Source of the DNA: Pyrinomonadaceae bacterium
GTDB taxonomy: Bacteria; Acidobacteriota; Blastocatellia; Pyrinomonadales; Pyrinomonadaceae
NCBI GenBank assembly: GCA_025937955.1
Contig: JAICQI010000365.1
Span: 1 to 6,249 of the forward strand
Length of the DNA stretch: 6,249 bases
Direction of reading: 5' to 3'
The position numbers and the translations under genes were made by a program. Numbering within the stretch: position 1 is the stretch's first letter; the number at the start of each line of letters is the position of its first letter. This document shows positions 1 through 6,165 of this stretch, in pieces. Under the pieces are notes generated by a model, which saw only the letters and a program-made list of their open reading frames with translations, had not been told where the DNA came from and made no database searches.

Positions 1-1281
1 AGCGCGAGTGGCGTCGTCGAAGGACCCGCACGGCCCGTGGCGTGGGACGCGTCAAAGTCGGTCAACGTGCGTTGGAAAACTCCGATTCCAGGGTTGTCGC
101 ACGCGAGTCCGGTAGTCTGGGGCGACAAGGTTTTCGTCGTTAGCGCCGTCACCAGCGGCGCAAAAGATGAAACGCGATTCGGACTTTACGGCGACGTCGC
201 TCCGGTCAAAGACGATCCGAAACACACCTGGAAGGTCTACGCCCTCGACAAAGCCACCGGAAAGATCCTCTGGGAGCGCGTCGCTTTTGACGGCATGCCC
301 AAAGTGAAGCGGCATCCCAAGTCGACACACGCTGATTCGACTCCTGTTACCGACGGAAAGTATTTAGTCGTAAATTTCGGCTCGCATGGCCTCTACGCAT
401 ACGACCTGAACGGAAAGCTCAAATGGAAACAGGACCTCGGCGTGCTTGATGCCGGCTGGTTCTACGATCCGGATTACCAATGGGAATACGGCAGCTCGCC
501 AATCATCTACAAGAACATGGTGATCGTGCAGGCCGACATTCAAAAGAATTCGTTCATTGCCGCCTACGACCTGAAGACCGGAAAAGAATTGTGGAAAACG
601 CCACGCGAGGAGATCCCTGCGTGGAGCTCGCCAACCGTCTACGAAGGCAAGCACCGTGTTGAGTTAATCACCAGCGGGCCAAAAGCAATCCGCGGTTACG
701 ACCCGGCAACTGGAAAAGAACTGTGGCGCCTGGGCCCGATGTCTGAAATCACCACCCCCACACCCATCATCGCTCACGATCTGATCTACGTAACGAGTGG
801 TTACGCGCCAATTCAGCCAATTTACGCCATCAAGCCCGGTGCGAATGGCGACATTTCGCTCAAGGATGGCAAAGACTCAAATGAGTTCATCGCCTGGAGC
901 AAGCAGCGCGGTGGTCCATACATGCCGACGCCGATTGTCTATGGCGACCTGCTCTACACCTGCTCGAACCAGGGTGTGTTGGTCGCTTACAACGCCAAGA
1001 CAGGCGAACGCGTTTACCAGGAACGTGTCGGCGGAACCGGCGGCGCCTTCACGGCCTCGCCAGTTGCTTCTGAAGGAAAGATTTATCTTGCCAGTGAAGA
1101 TGGCGATGTCTTTGTTGTCAAAGCCGGACCGAAGTACGAATTGCTGTCGAAGAACCCTGTCGGCGAAGTGATGATGGCAACTCCGGCGATCTCAGATGGA
1201 ATGGTGATCGTGCGCACCGTCTCGCACCTGTTTGCTTTCGGGGCTGCAGATTCAACGGATAAAAGCGGATCGAGGAAATAG
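1..1281 (+). CDS. PQQ-like beta-propeller repeat protein, 5'-truncated by the window edge
   Basis: Partial gene with 426 codons visible and no start in the window. The frame is open from base 1, and its first residues (SASGVVEG) align with the segment just after WPQWRGP in the downstream paralogue (DGSGIS). About 40 residues, signal peptide included, are therefore probably missing, and the in-frame GTG at 37 is unlikely to be the real start. Propeller-blade signatures of the D-x-x-TGK-x-x-W type lie at visible residues about 82-91 (LDKATGKILW), 134-142, 189-198 (YDLKTGKELW), 233-242 (YDPATGKELW) and 330-339. The family folds as a circular beta-propeller, usually periplasmic or extracytoplasmic, and is annotated PQQ-binding-like or BamB-like. 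No CXXCH heme site is visible, so a cytochrome-fused quinoprotein dehydrogenase is not supported and the substrate is unknown. The next gene starts 6 bp downstream, suggesting co-transcription. Family is certain; function is not. Confidence 0.9.
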   Translation, partial: SASGVVEGPARPVAWDASKSVNVRWKTPIPGLSHASPVVWGDKVFVVSAVTSGAKDETRFGLYGDVAPVKDDPKHTWKVYALDKATGKILWERVAFDGMPKVKRHPKSTHADSTPVTDGKYLVVNFGSHGLYAYDLNGKLKWKQDLGVLDAGWFYDPDYQWEYGSSPIIYKNMVIVQADIQKNSFIAAYDLKTGKELWKTPREEIPAWSSPTVYEGKHRVELITSGPKAIRGYDPATGKELWRLGPMSEITTPTPIIAHDLIYVTSGYAPIQPIYAIKPGANGDISLKDGKDSNEFIAWSKQRGGPYMPTPIVYGDLLYTCSNQGVLVAYNAKTGERVYQERVGGTGGAFTASPVASEGKIYLASEDGDVFVVKAGPKYELLSKNPVGEVMMATPAISDGMVIVRTVSHLFAFGAADSTDKSGSRK

Positions 1282-1287
1282 AAAACA

Positions 1288-2634
1288 ATGAAACTAACAC
1301 GACGAATTACGTTTGCACTTATAGCGGTAATCGCTTTGACAGGCGCCGGTCTCAGTTTTCTCGCCGGCAAGGCATCGGCAGGGAACTGGCCGCAATGGCG
1401 AGGACCCGACGGCTCCGGTATTTCAAACGAGAAAAACCTCCCGTCTGAATGGGCTCCGGACAAGAACATCAAGTGGAAGACCGCGATCGATGGTCGCTCG
1501 CATTCGTCGCCAATCGTCTGGGGAAACAGAGTGTTCCTGACGACTGCCGTCGAAGGCGCGGAGGTTCCGGGAGCGAAAGCGGCCAAGCACCTCTTTGACA
1601 ACAAAGATTTTGTTCACCCTGACGCCATCGGCGCTAATCGCAAGCACACCTTCAAGGTTTTGTGCCTCGATCGCGACACCGGCAAGATCCTCTGGCAGGC
1701 GACAGCATGGGAAGGCACGCCTTACGACGATCGCCACCGCAAGAGTTCTTACGCGGCTTCGACACCGGCCACGGACGGTAAGCTGGTCTACGCTTACTTC
1801 GGTACGGAAGGTATGTATGCCTACGATTTCAAAGGCAAGCTGGCGTGGAAGGCGCAAGTCGGAAACATCGCCACGCTCGGCCTGGGAACAGCAACGTCTC
1901 CGATCCTGTACGAAAATCTGGTGATTCTCCAGTGTGATGAAGACAATGGCGTCGCATCTTTCATTGTTGCGCTTGATAAGAAGACGGGGAAAGAAGTCTG
2001 GAGAGTGCCGCGCAAGATTCAGGTGAGTTGGTCCACACCGATGTTGGTTCGTACCTCGTCGCGTGCTGAATTGATCACCGCCGGCACAGAGGCGATCATC
2101 GCTTACGATCCTGCTACCGGTAAGGAGCTGTGGCGGCATAAAGGCCTCGAGAGTAATTCGATTCCTTCGCCCGTTGCCAACAACGAGATGGCATATTTGT
2201 CCGCCGGTTACCCGGCGAAGATCGCGTTCGCGGTCCGGTTGGGACAAAATGGAGATCTCACCGGCACTCCAAACGTGCTTTGGAAATACGAGAAAGGCAC
2301 TGCTTACGTGCCGTCGCCGATCCTGTACGGCGACTACCTTTACCTGACGACAGATCGCGGCATTCTCACATGCATCGATGCGAAGACTGGTCAAGTAAAG
2401 TACGAAGGAGGGCGAGTTCCGATTCCGGCCACGTTTACTGCCTCGCCGGTGGCGTATGAGGGCAAGATTCTGATGACCAGTGAAGACGGCGACACGTTTA
2501 TGGTGAAAGCCGGGCCGAAGCACGAGATTCTCGGTACCAATTCGGTCGGCGAGCCGGTGTACGCTTCACCCGCGATTGCAGATGGTCGCATCTTCATCCG
2601 CGGCGAAAAGAATCTCTATTGCATTGGAACATAA
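1288..2634 (+). CDS. Secreted PQQ-like beta-propeller repeat protein (paralogue of the upstream gene)
   Basis: 448 residues starting at ATG 1288. An AGGA at 1273-1276, inside the end of the upstream gene, gives an acceptable if slightly long ribosome-binding spacing and suggests translational coupling across the 6-bp gap. Residues 1-31 form a Sec signal peptide: basic KLTRR, hydrophobic core, and probable cleavage after ASA at 29-31. The mature protein opens with NWPQWRGP (33-40), a common start in this family. Blade motifs lie at about 127-136 (LDRDTGKILW), 179-187, 229-238 (LDKKTGKEVW), 273-282 (YDPATGKELW) and 363-372. The C-terminal segment (FMVKAGPKHEIL, then SPAIADGRIFIRG) matches the upstream protein closely and closes the propeller. 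The two align over their whole visible length, indicating tandem duplication. No CXXCH motif or other catalytic motif is recognised. A binding, scaffold or sensing role is as plausible as an enzymatic one. Confidence 0.93.
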   Translation: MKLTRRITFALIAVIALTGAGLSFLAGKASAGNWPQWRGPDGSGISNEKNLPSEWAPDKNIKWKTAIDGRSHSSPIVWGNRVFLTTAVEGAEVPGAKAAKHLFDNKDFVHPDAIGANRKHTFKVLCLDRDTGKILWQATAWEGTPYDDRHRKSSYAASTPATDGKLVYAYFGTEGMYAYDFKGKLAWKAQVGNIATLGLGTATSPILYENLVILQCDEDNGVASFIVALDKKTGKEVWRVPRKIQVSWSTPMLVRTSSRAELITAGTEAIIAYDPATGKELWRHKGLESNSIPSPVANNEMAYLSAGYPAKIAFAVRLGQNGDLTGTPNVLWKYEKGTAYVPSPILYGDYLYLTTDRGILTCIDAKTGQVKYEGGRVPIPATFTASPVAYEGKILMTSEDGDTFMVKAGPKHEILGTNSVGEPVYASPAIADGRIFIRGEKNLYCIGT

Positions 2635-2691
2635 ATCCGTTAACATCCGTCTAATCCGGTAACACGGATTAGACGGATTAAGGACGGATTT
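2633..2691. repeat. Nested inverted repeat filling the gap between two propeller genes
   Basis: Inner arms at 2645-2658 (ATCCGTCTAATCCG) and 2665-2678 are perfect 14-bp complements around the 6-base loop GTAACA. Outer arms at 2633-2640 (AAATCCGT) and 2684-2691 (ACGGATTT) pair over 8 bp, separated from the inner stem by a 4/5-base internal loop. The unit reads as three ATCCG(T/G) words at 2635, 2645 and 2654, then three ACGGAT words at 2664, 2673 and 2684, spaced 9-11 bp. It overlaps the last two bases of the upstream stop codon, carries the AGGA (2681-2684) serving the next gene in its internal loop and outer arm, and ends one base before that gene's ATG. No T-run follows, so a classical intrinsic terminator is unlikely. 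It may be a REP-like element, an RNA stability or processing hairpin, or a translation control element. Confidence 0.85.
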
Positions 2692-4062
2692 ATGATTAAA
2701 CGACTACTCGTTTTGTCGCTGCTCTTCTGCGGAGCATGCAGCAAGGGATCGAACGAAGCGCATTACGCGCAGCTTGAGAAACAACGCCAGGAACAGGCTG
2801 CACAGCCGGCGCCAAGCGTGACGGCAACTCCAAGCCCAAGCCCAACAGCCAGCGTGTCCCCTTCGCCCGGACAAGCCGCTGATACTGCCACTGCCCCCTC
2901 GCGAAATTACTGGACCAACTTCCGCGGACCGCGACGCGACGGCAAGTACGACGAAGCCGGCGTCACGACCAGCTGGCCCGCCAGCGGCCTGCCTGTACTT
3001 TGGAAACAACCGGTGGGTGTCGGGCATGCTTCATTCGTTGTGGCAGACGGCAAGGCTTACACGATCGAGCAACGAAGAAGTCAGGAAGTCGTCGCCGCTT
3101 ACGATATCAACAACGGCCGCGAACTCTGGACGCAAAAATGGAACGCCGAGTACACCGACTCGACCGGCGATGGCCCGCGCGCGACGCCGACGTGGGACCA
3201 GGGCCGCATTTATGCCCTTGGCGCAACCGGCGAATTGCGATGCCTGGATGCCAGCAACGGTTCAGTGATCTGGGGCAAGAATATTCTAACTGAGAACCAG
3301 GCAGGTAACTTGCAATGGGCGCAGTCTGCGTCGCCACTCATTGTTGACGACAAAGTCGTTGTCTTGCCCGGCGGCACCAATGGTAAATCCGTTGTTGCTT
3401 ACAACAAGATGACCGGCGCTCCGGTTTGGAAAGCGCTCAACGACACTCAAGCCTACGTGTCACCGATGCTTGTCGAGCTTGCAGGACGCCGCCAGATCGT
3501 CGTCGTGAGCTCAAACCGTGTGGTTGGCCTGGCGCCGGAGAATGGCAAGTTGCTTTGGAGTCATCCTTGGGAGACGGATATGGGTATCAACGTCTCGCAG
3601 CCGATCGTTGTCGATCGCAACCGGTTCTTTATTTCGTCAGGTTATGGAAAGGGCGCCGCGCTGGTTGAGTTAAAAGGCGGCGGCGACAGTTTCACCGCAT
3701 CAACTATCTGGGAAAACAAGAATATGAAGAACAAGTTTAATAGCTCCGTTCTTCATAACGGTTACGTTTACGGTCTCGACGAAGGCATTCTTGTTTGTTT
3801 GGATGTGAACACGGGCGAGCGTAAATGGAAAGACGGTCGCTATGGTTACGGTCAGCTCATTCTTGCCGGAAACCACTTGATCGTGACCAGCGACAAAGGT
3901 GAAGTCGCGCTGGTAAAAGCCTCACCCGATGCCTACACCGAGGTCGCGCGCTTCGAAGCACTGAAAGGTCAGACGTGGAATTATCCGGCGATTGCGAGTG
4001 GGCGATTGCTGGTGCGCAACTCGACCGAGATGGCTGCGTACGACATCTCCGACCGCAGATGA
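2692..4062 (+). CDS. PQQ-like beta-propeller protein, probable lipoprotein
   Basis: 456 residues from ATG 2692, with AGGA at 2681-2684 seven bases upstream. The N-terminus (MIKRLLVLSLLFCGAC) looks like a lipoprotein signal with the acylated cysteine probably at residue 16. The lipobox CGAC has an atypical Cys at -3, so a plain Sec signal cannot be excluded. A charged Gln/Glu-rich stretch (26-38) and a Pro/Ser/Thr-rich linker (about 39-70, PSPSPTASVSPSP) would act as a tether. The propeller begins with YWTNFRGP at 73-80, equivalent to WPQWRGP in the neighbour. Blade motifs lie at about 137-146 (YDINNGRELW), 185-194 (LDASNGSVIW), 237-246, 280-289 and 370-379 (LDVNTGERKW). It is more diverged from the two upstream propellers than they are from each other. 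No CXXCH is present. The family includes BamB-like scaffolds and many uncharacterised proteins; partner and substrate are unknown. It probably belongs to the same transcription unit. Confidence 0.92.
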   Translation: MIKRLLVLSLLFCGACSKGSNEAHYAQLEKQRQEQAAQPAPSVTATPSPSPTASVSPSPGQAADTATAPSRNYWTNFRGPRRDGKYDEAGVTTSWPASGLPVLWKQPVGVGHASFVVADGKAYTIEQRRSQEVVAAYDINNGRELWTQKWNAEYTDSTGDGPRATPTWDQGRIYALGATGELRCLDASNGSVIWGKNILTENQAGNLQWAQSASPLIVDDKVVVLPGGTNGKSVVAYNKMTGAPVWKALNDTQAYVSPMLVELAGRRQIVVVSSNRVVGLAPENGKLLWSHPWETDMGINVSQPIVVDRNRFFISSGYGKGAALVELKGGGDSFTASTIWENKNMKNKFNSSVLHNGYVYGLDEGILVCLDVNTGERKWKDGRYGYGQLILAGNHLIVTSDKGEVALVKASPDAYTEVARFEALKGQTWNYPAIASGRLLVRNSTEMAAYDISDRR

Positions 4063-4063
4063 A

Positions 4064-4108
4064 ACGGATTTAAATACAGATCAGCGCTGATCTGTATTTA
4101 ATTTCCGT
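4064..4108. terminator. Perfect 32-bp palindrome between convergent genes, probable bidirectional terminator
   Basis: The 57 bp between the converging stop codons contain arms at 4070-4085 (TTAAATACAGATCAGC) and 4086-4101, which are exact complements with no spacer. After a short mismatch (1 and 2 bases), ACGGA at 4064-4068 pairs with TCCGT at 4104-4108 and extends the stem. Position and dyad symmetry fit a terminator used from both sides. Neither strand has a clean T-run after the stem, although the 3' side is AT-rich (TATTTAATTT). A REP-like or stability role is an alternative. An ATCCGTGG word at 4112-4119 follows, just before the complement of the minus-strand stop codon. Confidence 0.65.
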
Positions 4109-4119
4109 GTTATCCGTGG

Positions 4120-4614
4120 TTACTGCTTTGTGAAGATCCGCTTAGCTTCGAATGAACCATTCGGATTATCGATGTACATATCGACAACCAACTCACCGCT
4201 TGAGATGGTCCACTTCCGCACTGTCTGCGTTTTGACGGGACCTTTTGGTGTTTCCGCTGTCGTCACGTCAGTAACCTGAATGCCCCTGTCCCCAGGCAGC
4301 CACATGGATGTTCGTTTGCCCGTGGCTGGTGGTTGGTTCGGAGGTACCGTAAGCGTGAAGTCATACTCCTTGCCATCGAGCACATAAGTATCTTTCACCG
4401 TGCGTTCATTGTTGGGTTGAATGATCTTAGTTTCCAGCTCGATCCGATCGTCTTTCTGCGTGATGGTGAGGATTTGACTCATGTTCTGTGGAATACCGTA
4501 GCTACGCTGTCCATCCAGCTTCCAGGTGCCACTGAAATTTGGTTTCGTTGCCGCGACGGCGAGCACCGACAGTGCCAGGATCGCGGCACCCATTAACAAT
4601 GTCTTTCTTCCCAT
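4120..4614 (-). CDS. Small exported protein of the FSGTWKLD (lipocalin-like) type
   Basis: 164 residues, reading from ATG at 4614 down to TAA at 4120. The start is supported by AAAGGAG eight bases upstream. Residues 1-22 are a Sec signal peptide (RK, then a hydrophobic core, then AVAA). The mature protein begins TKPNFSGTWKLD, a signature opening of short exported proteins common in Acidobacteria. Its G-x-W element recalls the first strand of lipocalin/calycin barrels. The rest alternates short beta-strand-like stretches (ILTITQKDDRIELETKI, YDFTLTVPP, ELVVDMYIDN) and ends FEAKRIFTKQ, compatible with a small beta-barrel of about 140 residues. No cysteines, metal site or catalytic motif are visible. 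It follows the antiporter gene by 13 bp on the same strand and probably shares its mRNA. Function unknown; ligand binding is inferred from fold resemblance only. Confidence 0.85.
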   Translation of the reverse strand: MGRKTLLMGAAILALSVLAVAATKPNFSGTWKLDGQRSYGIPQNMSQILTITQKDDRIELETKIIQPNNERTVKDTYVLDGKEYDFTLTVPPNQPPATGKRTSMWLPGDRGIQVTDVTTAETPKGPVKTQTVRKWTISSGELVVDMYIDNPNGSFEAKRIFTKQ

Positions 4615-4621
4615 CTTCGAT

Positions 4622-4628
4622 CTCCTTT
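4622..4628 (-). promoter_or_regulatory. Strong ribosome binding site overlapping the antiporter stop codon
   Basis: On the minus strand AAAGGAG begins on the last base of the antiporter TGA (4630-4628) and sits eight bases before the ATG of the small exported protein. It is the clearest Shine-Dalgarno sequence in the window and points to translational coupling of the two genes. Confidence 0.75.
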
Positions 4629-6025
4629 CATTTCCTCACAAGACTCAGCAACGGTCCGGTCATGAATGTTGTTACGAGTGCCATCAACACCATCATTGCG
4701 AAGATTCGTCCGGACAGGATACCAAGATCATACCCGATATTGAGCACAACCAGTTCAACTAATCCTCGCGTGTTCATCAGCACGCCGATCGAGAACGATT
4801 GCGTCCAGCTCATGCCCGTCCAACGACTCATCAGCATGCTGCCGCCGAGCTTGCCCGCGATGGCGACGAGAATGATGACCGCGCACAACAGCCATCCTTC
4901 GAGATCATTCAGCAGACCTATCTGCGTGCGCAGTCCCGTGAACGCAAAAAAGAGCGGCAGCAGTGCATAAGAACCAAACGCCTCCAGCTTGTCCTTGAGA
5001 AAGATCCGAAATTCTGTTGAAGGCGGCATCACCACGCCGGCCAGGAAAGCGCCGAACAGAGCATGAATGCCGATGATCTCCGTCGTCAGCGCGCAAGCCA
5101 GAACAAAAGCCAGGATAATCGGGACCAGTCGCCGGCGATGGAGTTGCGAATCCGGCTCCTTGATCACGCGAGCCAGTTGCGGCCGCACTACGAAAACCAT
5201 TGCCGCTGCAAACACGAGTGTTAATCCAACGGTAATTCCGGCCGACGCTATTCCTGTCGATTTCACCAGCGCTATTACGAGGGCCAGGATGCACCAGGCA
5301 GTGACATCGTCAACGGCGGCACAGGTAATAGCGATCGATCCGAGTTGGGTTTGCGTTAGCCCGCGGTCTTCCAAGATTCGGGCCAGCACCGGAAAGGCGG
5401 TGATGCTCATCGCAACCCCGATGAATAACGCAAATGCGTTAAAAGAGGTTCCTGCCGGAGCCAACCCTTGGTAAAGAAAAAGTGAAAGCGCCGTGCCGAG
5501 TAGAAAAGGAATGATGATGCTGGCGTGACTGATCATCACCGCTGCCGATCCTTTTTCTCGTAGCTGCTGTACATTCACCTCCATGCCGACGATGAACATG
5601 AAGAGCACGACGCCGATTTGACTCAACAGTTGGAGTGTTCCCAATGACGATGCCGGAAAGAGGAAGCCGAGCGCCTGCGGGTAAATCAGTCCCAGCACTG
5701 ACGGGCCCATCACGATACCCGCGATCATTTCGCCCATCACGGGTGGTTGATGTATACGGCGAAACAGCCTGCGAAACAGACCCGCCATGATCAAAATGAC
5801 GATGATCTGCACCAACAGAATGCTGAGCGGGGTTCTGAAGTTTTCCCAAAGTACTCCGGTTGATGAGGCCGGCGGGTTCGGTTGCGGGGTGGCAACTGAA
5901 GCAGGCTGTAGCCCCGCTCCCGCGGTCAGGACCAGCCAAACCCCGCCCACAAAGATCAGGATTAGCAGAAGGTACGGTAAGTAGTGGCGGGTCTGCGAAA
6001 AAGTGAATCCAGATTGAGGGGGCAT
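4628..6025 (-). CDS. CPA2-family cation/proton antiporter (CHX/KHA1-like)
   Basis: 465 residues from ATG 6025. A TTG at 6061 would add 12 residues but lacks a well-placed ribosome binding site. It is an integral membrane antiporter exchanging a monovalent cation (K+ or Na+) for H+. Family motifs: [20 protein letters not shown] (93-112), [14 protein letters not shown] (138-151), [17 protein letters not shown] (207-223), AVDDVTAW with the key Asp pair at 239-240 in the ion-binding helix, [14 protein letters not shown] (321-334), and [14 protein letters not shown] (418-431). The [12 protein letters not shown] and [12 protein letters not shown] forms resemble the plant CHX/yeast KHA1 branch. Odd points: an extra N-terminal hydrophobic segment (about 14-34) plus Pro/Ser-rich linker (41-55) precede the usual first helix, and the protein ends at the last helix with no RCK/TrkA-N or Usp domain. 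Ion specificity cannot be read from sequence. It lies upstream of the small exported protein gene in one operon. Confidence 0.93.
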   Translation of the reverse strand: MPPQSGFTFSQTRHYLPYLLLILIFVGGVWLVLTAGAGLQPASVATPQPNPPASSTGVLWENFRTPLSILLVQIIVILIMAGLFRRLFRRIHQPPVMGEMIAGIVMGPSVLGLIYPQALGFLFPASSLGTLQLLSQIGVVLFMFIVGMEVNVQQLREKGSAAVMISHASIIIPFLLGTALSLFLYQGLAPAGTSFNAFALFIGVAMSITAFPVLARILEDRGLTQTQLGSIAITCAAVDDVTAWCILALVIALVKSTGIASAGITVGLTLVFAAAMVFVVRPQLARVIKEPDSQLHRRRLVPIILAFVLACALTTEIIGIHALFGAFLAGVVMPPSTEFRIFLKDKLEAFGSYALLPLFFAFTGLRTQIGLLNDLEGWLLCAVIILVAIAGKLGGSMLMSRWTGMSWTQSFSIGVLMNTRGLVELVVLNIGYDLGILSGRIFAMMVLMALVTTFMTGPLLSLVRK

Positions 6026-6031
6026 CGAATC

Positions 6032-6061
6032 TCTATACAACGCTCCATCACGTGAGCGCAA
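6032..6061 (-). promoter_or_regulatory. Possible sigma70-like promoter placing the start of transcription at the antiporter ATG
   Basis: On the minus strand TTGCGC (6061-6056) and TATAGA (6037-6032) are separated by 18 bases. Six bases lie between the -10 box and the ATG at 6025, so transcription would begin at or next to the A of ATG, giving a leaderless mRNA. This would fit the absence of a convincing Shine-Dalgarno before that ATG. Short boxes occur by chance, so this is tentative. Confidence 0.3.
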
Positions 6062-6066
6062 CCTAG

Positions 6067-6123
6067 TTCACGGCCCCTGCGTAGTAAATCCGCGGCCCTG
6101 CATTCGTCGTCATCCGCGGCCCT
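6067..6123. repeat. Degenerate GC-rich tandem repeat in the divergent intergenic region
   Basis: ATCCGCGGCCCT occurs exactly at 6088-6099 and 6112-6123, 24 bp apart. A degraded third copy, TTCACGGCCCCT at 6067-6078, has its CGGCCC core 22 bp before the next one. Flanks are partly shared (CTGCGTAG and CTGCATTCG follow the first two). The array lies upstream of both the antiporter gene and the rightward gene, so it could be a set of regulator sites or the remnant of a short tandem repeat. It contains the same ATCCG core as the other intergenic repeats. Confidence 0.6.
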
Positions 6124-6125
6124 AA

Positions 6126-6153
6126 TTGCTCAGCGCGTAGCATTGATGCTAAT
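6126..6153 (+). promoter_or_regulatory. Weak promoter-like boxes with an overlapping dyad before the rightward gene
   Basis: TTGCTC (6126-6131) and GCTAAT (6148-6153) are 16 bases apart, a poor to fair sigma70 match ending 12 bases before the ATG at 6166. The dyad TAGCAT-TG-ATGCTA (6138-6151) overlaps the putative -10 and could be an operator. Neither is strong on its own. Confidence 0.22.
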
Positions 6154-6165
6154 TTGACTGGTTCA

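Noticed and set aside
37..39. GTG as the start of the first gene
   Set aside because: The frame is open to base 1 and the preceding residues align with the family segment just after WPQWRGP, so the real start lies outside the window.
1423..2523. Long antisense open frame of 366 codons opposite the second propeller gene
   Set aside because: It lies wholly within a gene with a strong family match and its own signal peptide. The translation is Arg/His-rich with no recognisable domain, typical of a codon-bias shadow.
2633..2691. CRISPR array or insertion-sequence ends
   Set aside because: The units are about 6-8 bp at 9-11 bp intervals in inverted orientation, with no spacers, no cas genes, no transposase and no target duplication.
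1..4062. PQQ-dependent alcohol or glucose dehydrogenases
   Set aside because: No CXXCH heme site, vicinal cysteine pair or adjacent cytochrome is seen; only generic propeller blade motifs support the family.
4905..5939. Antisense and out-of-frame open frames over the antiporter gene
   Set aside because: They overlap a clear CPA2 antiporter frame and have low-complexity, motif-free translations.
6059..6061. TTG as the antiporter start
   Set aside because: It adds 12 polar residues with no family match, the upstream AGGGG is about 12 bases away, and an ATG is available at 6025.
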